Shown here in pieces: positions 1 to 8,568 of a stretch of 64,000 bases of DNA (within the stretch, counting starts at the first letter, position 1; each line of letters starts with the position of its first letter). The stretch is taken from positions 129,860-193,859 of the forward strand of contig NZ_CALMFY010000113.1 in the NCBI RefSeq assembly GCF_937863485.1, in the 5' to 3' direction. This DNA is from an uncultured Nostoc sp. (GTDB lineage: Bacteria; Cyanobacteriota; Cyanobacteriia; Cyanobacteriales; Nostocaceae). The notes under the pieces were generated by a model, which saw only the letters and a program-made list of their open reading frames with translations, was not told the DNA's origin and did not search any database. A program made the translations under genes and the position numbers.

Positions 1-33
1 GATATTAACGAGTAATTGTTTATTCTCACCGAG

Positions 34-831
34 CTACTTAATGATGCTTATCCATGTCCAGGCAAGTAGCACTGCGGCGATCGCACCAATTAAAGTATTA
101 AAAATATTAACTACTTCATTAGTCAGCCAAGTATACTTAGATTGCAGTGTTGCCCCAATCACACTTTCTAAGTTGGTGGCAATAAATGCTGCCAGGACAC
201 ACCAAGCTACTCCCAATAGATCAATTAAACCAACTCCCCAACCAACAAATGCGATCGCTACAGAAGCCACAATACCAGCTAAAGTTCCTTCCAAGCTTAC
301 CGCCCCTTCAGTACCGCGAGGTACTGGTTGGAGTGTGGTAATTAGAAAGGTGCTTTTACCATACGCTTTACCGACTTCGCTAGCAGTGGTGTCAGCCAGC
401 TTGGTACTGAAACTCGCTACATAGCCTAACAAAAGTAAGGACTGGAAATTGGGGACTAGAAATTGGGAACTAGGTACAATAAATCCCGAATTTATTATCC
501 CTACTCCCAAAGCACACAGCGCCCCAGTCAAAGCCGAACCCCAAACATTTTCTGGGCCTCTTGCCCCAGAACGCTTTTCAGCAATTCCCTCTGCCTCCTT
601 CTGCGCCATACCAATGCGGGTAACCCCAGAACCAACCAGAAAATAGAACATTACTACTGCGTATCCTTGCCAGCCTAGAGTTACCCAAATTAAGATAGCC
701 AGAAACCAGGCGTGGAATAACCCTGCTGGAGTAAGCAGCTTTTTCGGCGCAATCCAAGCTAAACCCAATATAATTGTGTTTAATCCTACCGCCACCAACC
801 AGGGATTAACAGAATCAATTAAGGATGACAT
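34..831 (-). CDS. DUF92 / TIGR00297 family membrane protein (phytyl-phosphate kinase VTE6-like)
   Basis: An integral membrane protein of about 265 aa. It has several hydrophobic segments, starting with VNPWLVAVGLNTIILGLAWI near the N-terminus. The conserved loop around residues 140-160 (STKLADTTASEVGKAYGK) is typical of DUF92 proteins. In plants and Synechocystis this family includes VTE6, which phosphorylates phytyl phosphate to phytyl diphosphate for tocopherol synthesis; that role here is by family. A TTG lies two codons upstream, but the ATG at 831 is the natural start. It stands alone on the minus strand. Its possible pathway partner, homogentisate phytyltransferase, lies at 57.3 kb. Confidence 0.85.
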   Translation of the reverse strand: MSSLIDSVNPWLVAVGLNTIILGLAWIAPKKLLTPAGLFHAWFLAILIWVTLGWQGYAVVMFYFLVGSGVTRIGMAQKEAEGIAEKRSGARGPENVWGSALTGALCALGVGIINSGFIVPSSQFLVPNFQSLLLLGYVASFSTKLADTTASEVGKAYGKSTFLITTLQPVPRGTEGAVSLEGTLAGIVASVAIAFVGWGVGLIDLLGVAWCVLAAFIATNLESVIGATLQSKYTWLTNEVVNIFNTLIGAIAAVLLAWTWISIIK

Positions 832-1337
832 CAGCAATTAATCATGAGTAATTTTGTCTGAATATCAACAGAATAACGAATTTATCACCCTTATTGCTTA
901 ATTTCTGACACCTCCCTATTTTAAGTAATATGTTTGTATTGTTACCTAGATTGCGTAGATATCCCTCTGAACGTTGAGTGTAAAACTACAAACAATGTCT
1001 TAGATATACACTGCAATATTGACTAAAGAACCTGGATTAAACAAAATGCAAAACTTCTGTTTAGTTAGGTGGACACTTTGAGTGCGTAACCCACCTAACA
1101 CATCCTAAGAAAGTTTTAAGTTATTAAATCTACGTTCCTAAGTGTGTGCTCATGCAAACCTAAATTAGTATAGGTGCATGGTGCAGCGGCTGAAGTGGTA
1201 TTCAGTCCGCAATCTTAGTCATCACGATAAAGAATATAAGTTAATGTCAATTAAAACTGTGTTCAAGTTGACCACAATCAAGACTTAACAGCATAAATTG
1301 TAGATAGCATCAACTACTAGTTTTTTCCACACAAGCT
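832..1337. other. Intergenic region with a hairpin, no gene seen
   Basis: No convincing ORF. A perfect 9-bp inverted repeat (GTTAGGTGG at 1064-1072, CCACCTAAC at 1091-1099) encloses an 18-nt loop with a smaller inner CACT/AGTG pairing. No T-tract follows, so it is not a standard terminator. The stretch must carry the promoters of the flanking divergent genes. Confidence 0.5.
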
Positions 1338-1769
1338 ATGAGCCAAACTTTATTCCATCTTGCTTTCCCTGTGACTGACGTTGCCCAAACAAAAGCATAT
1401 TACGTGGATGGCTTGGGCTGTATTCCTGGTCGGGAAAACCAGCACGCCCTGATTCTCAATCTCTACAGTCATCAACTAGTGGCTCACGTCACCAAAGAAC
1501 CCTTGGCACCGCAACGCACTATCTATCCCAGACACTTTGGGCTAATTTTTACTCAAGAACGTGACTGGCAGGATTTACTAGAAAGGGCACAACAGCAACA
1601 GCTACTTTTTCGCGAATCAACCAAAAACCGCTTTGTTGGTTCTCCTCTTGAGCATCGCACTTTCTTTTTAGAAGATCCTTTTTATAACCTAATGGAGTTC
1701 AAATATTATCGTCACCCAGAAGCAATTTTTGGGAGTTACGAACATACACAAATTGGCGATAGCACTTAA
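1338..1769 (+). CDS. VOC family protein (glyoxalase/dioxygenase fold)
   Basis: A 143-aa single-module vicinal-oxygen-chelate protein. The N-terminus (LFHLAFPVTDVAQTKAYY) is the usual first beta-alpha unit with a potential metal-ligand His. The C-terminal HRTFFLEDPFYNLMEFKYY carries the conserved Asp-Pro and the terminal Glu ligand. The fold supports glyoxalases, extradiol dioxygenases and resistance proteins, so the substrate cannot be assigned. It is monocistronic, facing away from the DUF92 gene and converging on the lipase gene at 1894. Confidence 0.85.
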   Translation: MSQTLFHLAFPVTDVAQTKAYYVDGLGCIPGRENQHALILNLYSHQLVAHVTKEPLAPQRTIYPRHFGLIFTQERDWQDLLERAQQQQLLFRESTKNRFVGSPLEHRTFFLEDPFYNLMEFKYYRHPEAIFGSYEHTQIGDST

Positions 1770-1893
1770 GTAATTCAAAATTAAAAATAAAAGAATGCAA
1801 GTGTAACAAGTATCCTGGCTACTAACTGGATGCTTTCTTAAGGAAGAGCAGTTTAATCCGCTCTCAATCCGCTTGGGTTAAGCTGCACAATCT

Positions 1894-2598
1894 TTAAACA
1901 TCCCCCTTAATCCTCCTTAAAAAGGGGGAAATAGAGCCATTCTGAGCAAGCTTTTTTAACACGGGTTGAGGGGATCGAGCCTTATGCGAACCGGATTGAA
2001 TCCGCTCTGCTAAAGCTGCTGTGACTACTGCTAAACTCTTGGAGTCTGTCAGCATCCAAGGGTGGAAAGAAACTGGCACAACTACCTCTTCTCCTACGGG
2101 CATTTGTGAACTATTCGCTGGGACAATCATCAAATCATAAGGTGTCCAGATAGATGTAAAGTTTAGCTGTCTTAACATATCAGCATCAGAATTCAAATCC
2201 TTGAGAAAAAGGCTGTTGGGGCGCATTTGTATACAACCAGGACGTTGGGAAGCATAAGCAACCACAGTTCCATGATGGGGCGAAGAGATGGTGATAAACC
2301 TCTGTACGCGGTTAATTCCTCCCAATCGCTGGACATAGTAACGGCTGACAATTCCTCCCATGCTAAAGCCTACTAAATCTAGGCGTTGTTCTGACGCAAA
2401 GCTGGCCGTGACATAATCAGCTACTTGCTTTGCCAATTCATCAAGAGCCACATCACCATTATTAGGAACCAGATTCAAGCTATATACAGACCAACCCCGT
2501 TGTATTAGGTATGCCCTCATTTTATAAAAAACTGCCTCTGTGTCGTCAATTCCGTGTACTAGTAACACGGAATTGCGCTGCTGATTTTCAGTGTTCAT
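1894..2598 (-). CDS. Alpha/beta hydrolase, lipase/esterase-like
   Basis: A 234-aa alpha/beta hydrolase. The oxyanion strand is SVLLVHGIDDTEAVF at residues 10-25. The nucleophile elbow GFSMGG (GxSxG) lies near residue 78. A second core motif, ITISSPHHGT, near residue 105 is typical of triacylglycerol-lipase and PGAP1-like esterases. There is no signal peptide, so it is probably cytoplasmic. The substrate is unknown. A short run of AAAAAGGGGG/CCCCCTTA-type sequence lies at the 3' end and may help termination. A larger, distantly similar lipase-like gene lies at 51.7 kb. Confidence 0.85.
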   Translation of the reverse strand: MNTENQQRNSVLLVHGIDDTEAVFYKMRAYLIQRGWSVYSLNLVPNNGDVALDELAKQVADYVTASFASEQRLDLVGFSMGGIVSRYYVQRLGGINRVQRFITISSPHHGTVVAYASQRPGCIQMRPNSLFLKDLNSDADMLRQLNFTSIWTPYDLMIVPANSSQMPVGEEVVVPVSFHPWMLTDSKSLAVVTAALAERIQSGSHKARSPQPVLKKLAQNGSISPFLRRIKGDV

Positions 2599-3002
2599 CT
2601 ACCAAATCCGGCTGAATTAAGTCTGTAGAAAATGTAACTGAGTACCGTTGCTATCTGTCAACAAACTATGACACTCCTCCTACTGGTTGAAAGTAAACTG
2701 CTTGCTTTTCTCCAATCAGTAATTTTCAAACAAAGAAATGTTAATTATTGTGAAGCCTGCTTTCAGGATCTTGCTCTTAGTTACAGTAAAATTTAATAAT
2801 TAGTTCTCGGTGATACAGGTCGCAAGTGCTTGCAAGAAAACATTTGCCCTCTAGTTTTACTACAATGTTGATTAAGCACAAACCTATAACGGTTGTCACC
2901 AGAATGGGGTGACGCAAAGCATAACATGTAACATTTTGTCGTAATTTTTAACAATTACGGTTGAGTTTCAAATATAAAAGGTAAAAGGCAGGAGCAATTG
3001 TA
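2599..3002. other. Divergent intergenic region, no gene seen
   Basis: AT-rich spacer between the divergent lipase and 181-aa genes. No ORF, tRNA or strong terminator is visible. An AGGAG ribosome-binding site sits about 10 nt before the ATG at 3003. A short palindrome GCAAGTGCTTGC occurs near 2822. Confidence 0.5.
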
Positions 3003-3548
3003 ATGGGTTTTATCAAAAAGTCAATTTCGAGTATTCAAGGTTTTCTTAGCGGTATTCTGGGTTTCATTACTGGATTGTTACCAGGAAAGAAGAAAAGCAA
3101 CGGCTACTTCTTAGAATTGGACGAAGCCAAAGATGCTGTGACAGATGTTGCTAAAGATGTAGCATCGAATGTGAAGAAAGTAGCAGAGACAGTTGGAGCG
3201 AATGCTAAAAAAGTAACGGCATCAATTGGATCAGAAGCACCAGATCCATCCAAGCCAGATTCATTGAACGGAACAAAAACTGCCGCAGCCAAGGGTAAGG
3301 CAAAATCAGCAAAAAATGCCAAACCACCTGATGTTACGCTAGTTCAGACTGCTGAGGGTCTTAAAGTTGAACCTGGCAAAAATGCAAAAGCAGCAGCAGC
3401 CAAAGTACTCAAAGAGGAGCCAAAAGAAACAACGTTTGCGCCTAAATATCTCGCTCCTTCGGCTACTAGCTCTAATGGGCGGCGGCGTCCAGGAGCGAAT
3501 ATGAGTGCTTACTTAGACATGGCACGTCAGGTTAAAAAGCCTGGTTAA
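3003..3548 (+). CDS. Hypothetical Lys/Ala-rich protein with N-terminal amphipathic/hydrophobic segment
   Basis: 181 aa, function not recognised. The N-terminus (IQGFLSGILGFITGLLPGKK) is a Gly-rich hydrophobic or amphipathic stretch that could bind membranes. It is followed by an amphipathic helical region with repeated AKDVASNVKKVAETVGANAK-type heptads, then a low-complexity Ala/Lys-rich linker and a short Arg-rich tail. The start is well supported by AGGAG upstream. The composition recalls cyanobacterial stress or membrane-associated proteins, but no domain can be named. It is convergent with the VIT/VWA gene. Confidence 0.75.
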   Translation: MGFIKKSISSIQGFLSGILGFITGLLPGKKKSNGYFLELDEAKDAVTDVAKDVASNVKKVAETVGANAKKVTASIGSEAPDPSKPDSLNGTKTAAAKGKAKSAKNAKPPDVTLVQTAEGLKVEPGKNAKAAAAKVLKEEPKETTFAPKYLAPSATSSNGRRRPGANMSAYLDMARQVKKPG

Positions 3549-3602
3549 GTCACAGAGACGCGGTATTTGGCGAATATTTCGTGTATCAAGATAACTGATG
3601 AG

Positions 3603-4305
3603 TTAAGTGTGAATACGCAAGATTAAGATAAGTTTACCAGTTGTAGATGGGAGAATCCAAACTAGGAGCGATCGCTTAATTTTCTCCACTACAACTGCAT
3701 TTTTTAGGGGTGAGGCTTTTTCATCCAATACTACCCGTCCTACCCGACCTTTGTTCACAGTAAACTCAAAGACGATTTCACCACTGAAGCCGGAAGGCAA
3801 GTTTAATTGTTGAAGGTGTTGGCTTAGGTTAGCAATTCCTATTTCATCCAAGCCAGTGACGCTGATGACCTCTAACTGATGGTTGATGGCTGCGTCTAAT
3901 ATTTCATCTTGTTCCATCTTCTCGGAATCAAAGCTCAAAGAGATATCGACTTCTTTCGGTATTGGGGATTTTGGTGATCGCCTTTGCCGTCTTTTACGAG
4001 CAAAACCACCAGCAGGAGCGCTGCTAGACATTCTTTCGTATTCGTAATAAACAGCTTCAGGCATTTCTACTGGCACTTGCATAGACACATATTCGCTTCC
4101 TGGTTCAACGCGCACGTCATCACTGACAGCCACAAAAGCAGTGTATTGAGAAAGGAGTTGATAAGTTAAGGCTGTTTGTGTAACTGCTTCTACACCAGCT
4201 TTGGTTTCAAAGCTCATCATTTGATTCATCAAATCTTTGATACGAGCGCGTCCCCATAACTGCGCTACAGCAAGATTTCCTGTTTCCTCAAATATGAGGT
4301 TAAAT
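3603..4305 (-). pseudogene. C-terminal part of the VIT/VWA protein, out of frame
   Basis: This is the separated C-terminal third of the gene at 4265-5872. Read in this frame upstream of the first possible start (TTG at 4232), the translation continues sensibly as NLIFEETGNLAVAQLWGRAR back to a run of six T (plus strand, 4307-4312). Adding one base to that run would join the two frames into one ORF of about 757 aa. The segment holds the helical AQLWGRARIKDL...TKAGVEAVTQTALTY motif usual after VWA domains of VIT proteins, then a beta-rich tail. It is either a real frameshift or a homopolymer sequencing error. Confidence 0.8.
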
Positions 4306-5872
4306 GTTTTTTGTATTGCTTATCACCCGCAGCAATGCCGGAGATTTGAAGATTACCGCCGGCTCTATCCTGTTTGCGATCAAACAAAACTAATGGTTGT
4401 TCGCTGAATAAATCAGGCCCTATGGGTGGGTAAATAACAGGTGATTCTGTGTCACCTTGCCAAGAAATTTGAATATTTGTGAGTACGGGGTTGTTGATTT
4501 GCCTGTAAAACTTTTCAGCAACTTCTTTTGTGGGTTCATCATGACGAATAATTCTGGATATTCCCCGGCCAATTTCGGCGAGGCGATTCAGTAAAAAACG
4601 GTTAACTGAACTACCAGCACCAAAACTGTAAAGGCGATTTCCTGGTTGGAGGTGTTGTTGTACCTCCGCCAAAATTTCATTTTCGTTACCGATGTAGCCA
4701 TCGCTTAGGATTACAACACTCCGTAATCTTCCGGCTGGTGTGGGGAAATTTATGGCTGTACGAATGCCACTGAGCATTTCTGTGCTGCCATCAGCTTGTA
4801 AATTGTTAATGTAAGCGATCGCTTTGGCACGATTTTCTGGTGTATTCGGTAGAGGTGTTGGTGATAACTGTCTGACTCTATTGGAAAAATCGATAATTGT
4901 GAAAGTATCATTAGGATTCAACCCATTAATAAATCGCCGCATTAATTCTTGACACTTTTGCAACGGATCGCCCGATTGGGAACCGGAAGTATCCACCAAA
5001 AATACGACATCTTTGGGGACAATTTCATCAGTAGAATATTCCAAAGCTGGAATCAGATAAATGGCAAAATGTCCGCCGCGATCGTCGGCTTGGGCTAATA
5101 TCGTGGATTGAGTTTCTTGACTAGAAATTTGATAGCGGAGAATTAAATCTTTGTTGGGAATTGTATCTTCTCCAGCTAATTGAATCCGCACTATTTGACC
5201 TGAGTGTTCAATTTTTAATTGATGTGAAGGAGAACGTACTTGAGAAATTGCTAAACCCGCATCAATTTCTACTGTGACATTAATATCGTGACGCAATCGC
5301 ATTCCTTCTGGGACTAAAGACGGTGTAATCCGAGAAGCATCAGGAACTTGGTCTGTATCACCGCTATTATCTATCGGCGTTCCTGGAATATATCTTGGCC
5401 CCACCACCGTTGGGAAAACAAATTCGTAATTTCCCGCCTCAAATTTTAAACTTTCGGTGTAACGAATTGTAACATTAATTTGTTCACCAGGTTTGATGTT
5501 AGCCAGAGACTGGGTAAAGATGTTGTCTCGTTGCTGTTCTAGAAGTCCGGCGGTGCGTCCTTCTTGTTTAGCCTTTTCGTAGATTTGTTGCGCTTCTTCA
5601 CGTTTTTTAATATTACCTTTGATAATGCGGTCGCCTATTTTGATTTCCATGTCATCCACCGCCGCTTTATCGGGTAACGGAAAGATATACACTGCTTCTA
5701 AAGGCTGCGTGAAGCGATTTTCAAAGCTTTGAATCACCTCAACTCGTGACAAGTTACCTGCAATTTTTGCTAGAACTTCCGTATGCTTGAGCGGAAAAAC
5801 TAGTTGCTCTCCTTGAGGGGATTGAACGTACAAACCGCCTAACTGTTGATTTTGGTTGACTGCTGAATTCAT
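4265..5872 (-). CDS. VIT and von Willebrand factor A domain protein (truncated by frameshift)
   Basis: 535 aa as read. Residues about 10-130 form a VIT (vault/inter-alpha-trypsin) domain, with typical VEVIQSFENRFTQPLEAVYI and KREEAQQIYEKAKQEGRTA motifs. Residues about 285-455 are a VWA domain with an intact metal-ion-dependent adhesion site: DTSGSQS, the Thr of GSTEM, and Asp in LSDGYIG. Such proteins are thought to act in protein interactions or membrane-associated assembly; the exact role is unknown. The frame ends at a TAG immediately after a homopolymer run, and the remaining family-typical sequence continues in the next frame (3603-4305). Confidence 0.85.
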   Translation of the reverse strand: MNSAVNQNQQLGGLYVQSPQGEQLVFPLKHTEVLAKIAGNLSRVEVIQSFENRFTQPLEAVYIFPLPDKAAVDDMEIKIGDRIIKGNIKKREEAQQIYEKAKQEGRTAGLLEQQRDNIFTQSLANIKPGEQINVTIRYTESLKFEAGNYEFVFPTVVGPRYIPGTPIDNSGDTDQVPDASRITPSLVPEGMRLRHDINVTVEIDAGLAISQVRSPSHQLKIEHSGQIVRIQLAGEDTIPNKDLILRYQISSQETQSTILAQADDRGGHFAIYLIPALEYSTDEIVPKDVVFLVDTSGSQSGDPLQKCQELMRRFINGLNPNDTFTIIDFSNRVRQLSPTPLPNTPENRAKAIAYINNLQADGSTEMLSGIRTAINFPTPAGRLRSVVILSDGYIGNENEILAEVQQHLQPGNRLYSFGAGSSVNRFLLNRLAEIGRGISRIIRHDEPTKEVAEKFYRQINNPVLTNIQISWQGDTESPVIYPPIGPDLFSEQPLVLFDRKQDRAGGNLQISGIAAGDKQYKKHLTSYLRKQEILL

Positions 5873-5960
5873 AGGTTAGATAGAGTACTTTTATTTGATT
5901 TGTAAACTTACTTCTTAAGGTAGGCAGTAGGTAATAGTAAACTTAATTACGAATTACGAA

Positions 5961-7025
5961 TTATTTAACAAACACTAGTCCACTATATAAATGAAAAGCT
6001 GAGTCCCAATTAGTCTCTTCCCTGCGAAATAGATGAATGTGAGACTTGATATGACCCAGTATTTCTGTTTGATCTAATGTTGTATCTGCAAAGGACGTGA
6101 AATCTGACCAAATTTTGACTTGAGGTAGTTGCTGGTCAATCCAACTTGATAAACTATTCCAATTAATTCTGATTGTATTTTGGCTAGCTTGGGGAATGAT
6201 TTCTAAACCTTGCTGAAATTCATAGCCGTTATCATTAAATCGGAGAATGCAACGTCTACCAGGTAGGTGTAAATCACAAAACTGGGTATAATCTTGTGTT
6301 TGAGTTTTCCGTTCCAGTTTCCGGTAGGCATCAACATCTACAACTTGTTCAAAAATAGGCAAAAGTCCCACTACTCTTGCTGTGACTTCTGACCAGTCAA
6401 AGGTGAGAGAACCGAGTTGATTTGCCTGGTTGCAGCAAATAACAGTAACTTGTGGGGTAAATTCCTGGAAATATTTGACTTGATAAACTTGAATTTGCTG
6501 AATTTGAGCTATTGTTGCCCAAAAGCAAGGAATGCCAGCCTGCTGTAACTGTTTCCCGTAAAATTTTAGTTCTCCTACTTGGCCAGTGCGGTACAACCTC
6601 CAGCCACGACTTGGCAGTATTAGTCGTGCAGTATAGGGGTCTAGCTGCATAATCTGGGCGAATTTTCGAGATGCTTCTGTTTTCATCTCGTTACTGAGAG
6701 GCTCTAAGACTAGTACGCCAAGTTCTGTGTTATTAGGTTGAGATGTTGCTTGAGAAATGGCTCTTTGTCTTTCTTCTAGCTCCATTTCTTGTAGTCTTTT
6801 CAAACCTTGACGTGCTAACGTCACTATTTTGGTATTTGTCGTATCTCGCAGCAGTTGCCGATAAATTTTTTCTGCATCCTGATGCTTTCCAGATACTTCA
6901 TGCAACCGACCAAGATAAAATTGTACCCAAGGATTGTCTGGTGATTCTTTTCGCAGCTGTTTGAGTAATTTAGCAGCTGTTTGATAATCTTTATGCTCAA
7001 AGGCGATCGCAACTTGCTCAATCAT
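5961..7025 (-). CDS. Tetratricopeptide-repeat protein, cyanobacterial conserved hypothetical
   Basis: About 354 aa from ATG 7025; a TTG 12 codons upstream gives a longer reading, but the product MIEQVAIAFEHKDYQTAAKL is the natural beginning. Residues 1-90 form two to three TPR-like helical pairs (KDYQTAAKLLKQLRKESPDN, WVQFYLGRLHEVSGKHQDAE). The rest, about 240 residues, is an unrecognised mixed alpha/beta domain with a motif around GRRCILRFNDNGYEFQQG. It probably acts as a cytoplasmic scaffold. It lies head-to-tail with rsmE (about 65 nt between) and may be co-transcribed with it. Confidence 0.8.
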   Translation of the reverse strand: MIEQVAIAFEHKDYQTAAKLLKQLRKESPDNPWVQFYLGRLHEVSGKHQDAEKIYRQLLRDTTNTKIVTLARQGLKRLQEMELEERQRAISQATSQPNNTELGVLVLEPLSNEMKTEASRKFAQIMQLDPYTARLILPSRGWRLYRTGQVGELKFYGKQLQQAGIPCFWATIAQIQQIQVYQVKYFQEFTPQVTVICCNQANQLGSLTFDWSEVTARVVGLLPIFEQVVDVDAYRKLERKTQTQDYTQFCDLHLPGRRCILRFNDNGYEFQQGLEIIPQASQNTIRINWNSLSSWIDQQLPQVKIWSDFTSFADTTLDQTEILGHIKSHIHLFRREETNWDSAFHLYSGLVFVK

Positions 7026-7089
7026 CACTTTAAATACACGCTGGAGTGATGTCTCGCGCAAAAGGAAATTTGCGTGAGCTATAAATCAT

Positions 7090-7797
7090 TTATACTTCAC
7101 AAATTGCGGTAATCAAGGATAATGCTACTACCGGGGCTGTAACTGCTCTCAGGATGCGCCGACCAAGGGAAACAGGTTGAAATCCAGCTGACTTCGCATT
7201 TTCAATTTCTTGTGTTGTCCATCCTCCCTCTGGCCCAGTAGCAATGACAATCTCCTCAGAGATGCTACTCAGCACTTTGTTTAAATGGGGATACTCTCCA
7301 CGAGCCTCACAAATGTAGCGGTGACTTGTCTGATTCGTAGTGACAGCAGTGTTAAAAGTAACAGGCTGTAAAATTGTCGGCACGAATGAGCGCTCTGATT
7401 GCTCGGCGGCTTCTGTTGCGATGCGCCGCCAGCGTTCGAGCTTTTGAGGACTAGGATCAAGCAAAGTGCGATCGCTCAATACTGGTGCAATACAAGCTAC
7501 TCCTAACTCTGTACAACACCGTACCACTTCATCAAATCCATTGCCTTTAGGCAACGCCACCATGAGTGTAATCAATACAGGTAATTCTGTTTCTACTGTC
7601 AGTGGTTCTAAAACCTGTGCTTGTTCCCCTGCTAGCTGCGCTAACCACCATTTTCCTCTACCATCCATTGCAATAAAGTGATCGCCTTCACGCAAGCGCA
7701 ACACACGCCCTAAATAATGTTGCTGTTCTTTTGTGAGCAAAATTTGCCCTTGCTGAAGTTGGGAGGGTGCGATCGCAATTCTTTGCAGTTGAGACAT
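7090..7797 (-). CDS. rsmE: 16S rRNA (uracil-1498-N3)-methyltransferase RsmE
   Basis: 235 aa, normal family length. RsmE methylates U1498 of 16S rRNA in the 30S subunit using S-adenosylmethionine. An N-terminal PUA-like domain (QQHYLGRVLRLREGDHF) is followed by the SPOUT knot with the SAM-binding ATGPEGGWTTQEIE and LGRRILRAVTAPVVAL motifs. The usual Glu in the last motif (LRTETA in most members) reads Val here, a modest deviation. It lies upstream of the TPR gene on the same strand, and downstream of a Uma2 gene with a 42-nt gap. Confidence 0.93.
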   Translation of the reverse strand: MSQLQRIAIAPSQLQQGQILLTKEQQHYLGRVLRLREGDHFIAMDGRGKWWLAQLAGEQAQVLEPLTVETELPVLITLMVALPKGNGFDEVVRCCTELGVACIAPVLSDRTLLDPSPQKLERWRRIATEAAEQSERSFVPTILQPVTFNTAVTTNQTSHRYICEARGEYPHLNKVLSSISEEIVIATGPEGGWTTQEIENAKSAGFQPVSLGRRILRAVTAPVVALSLITAICEV

Positions 7798-7838
7798 TTT
7801 TCTAGATAAATTACTGCCCTGCTATAGATATCTGCTGT

Positions 7839-8456
7839 CTAACCCAGGTACGGAAAGCACGATGTTGCTGCTATTTGTCCAACTTTCTTGCTTTCTTGGA
7901 TAAATCGGGGAATCTCCTTTACCAGCACAGGCGCAAAAGTTGGACTGCGATCGCTTTGCGAGTATTGCCCACTGTTAAGGGCGTAGATTCTCAACACATT
8001 TCCGTTATACCGCCAGAATTCTGGGACTCCCATTGAAGCATAAAGGGTCAACTTGTCTATCTTCGGTCTGGAATATTCCACTTCTAGGACTATATCTGGT
8101 GGTGGATCTGTATTCAGGTCAATATTTTCTTTGTTACGGATTAAGAATTCGTTTTGGATATAGTAACTACTGTCTGGCTCGCCTCCTTGCTCCAAATCAT
8201 CCCGCGTCATAGTCAACGAGCCAGCGCTTTTAACTTCTAAACCAAATTCTTCACACAGCACAAGAACAAAACCTTCAATCAGACGATTTGAGTTCTCGTG
8301 TGGCATCAGCGGGGTAATAATTTCTACTATTCCGTTGTCATAAGCTAGCCTTTTATTTCGCTCAGATCCCATATCTGCCAGCAGAGCTTTGAATGTCTGC
8401 CAGCTAATATTTTGCAGCACATCCCTAGTCTCTGCGAATTTTGCTGTTGTTACCAT
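7839..8456 (-). CDS. Uma2 family (DUF820) PD-(D/E)XK nuclease-like protein
   Basis: 205 aa. Uma2 proteins are very abundant in cyanobacteria and have a PD-(D/E)XK endonuclease fold; their role is largely unknown. The core is seen at PPPDIVLEVEYSRPKIDK and LYASMGVPEFWRYN. An early motif, RLAYDNGIVEIITPL, corresponds to the usual 'yElidGel' strand. This is one of three complete Uma2 genes in the window (others at 32576 and 36606), and is divergent from them in sequence. Confidence 0.88.
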   Translation of the reverse strand: MVTTAKFAETRDVLQNISWQTFKALLADMGSERNKRLAYDNGIVEIITPLMPHENSNRLIEGFVLVLCEEFGLEVKSAGSLTMTRDDLEQGGEPDSSYYIQNEFLIRNKENIDLNTDPPPDIVLEVEYSRPKIDKLTLYASMGVPEFWRYNGNVLRIYALNSGQYSQSDRSPTFAPVLVKEIPRFIQESKKVGQIAATSCFPYLG

Positions 8457-8568
8457 AGTTCAGTTTTTCTGTGGATGTCTTACCTAACTGTATTAGGACT
8501 TACACGAGAAAGACACAGATGGATTTATCTGTGTCTCTGTTTGATTTCATTATCTTCAATTTTTCGGC

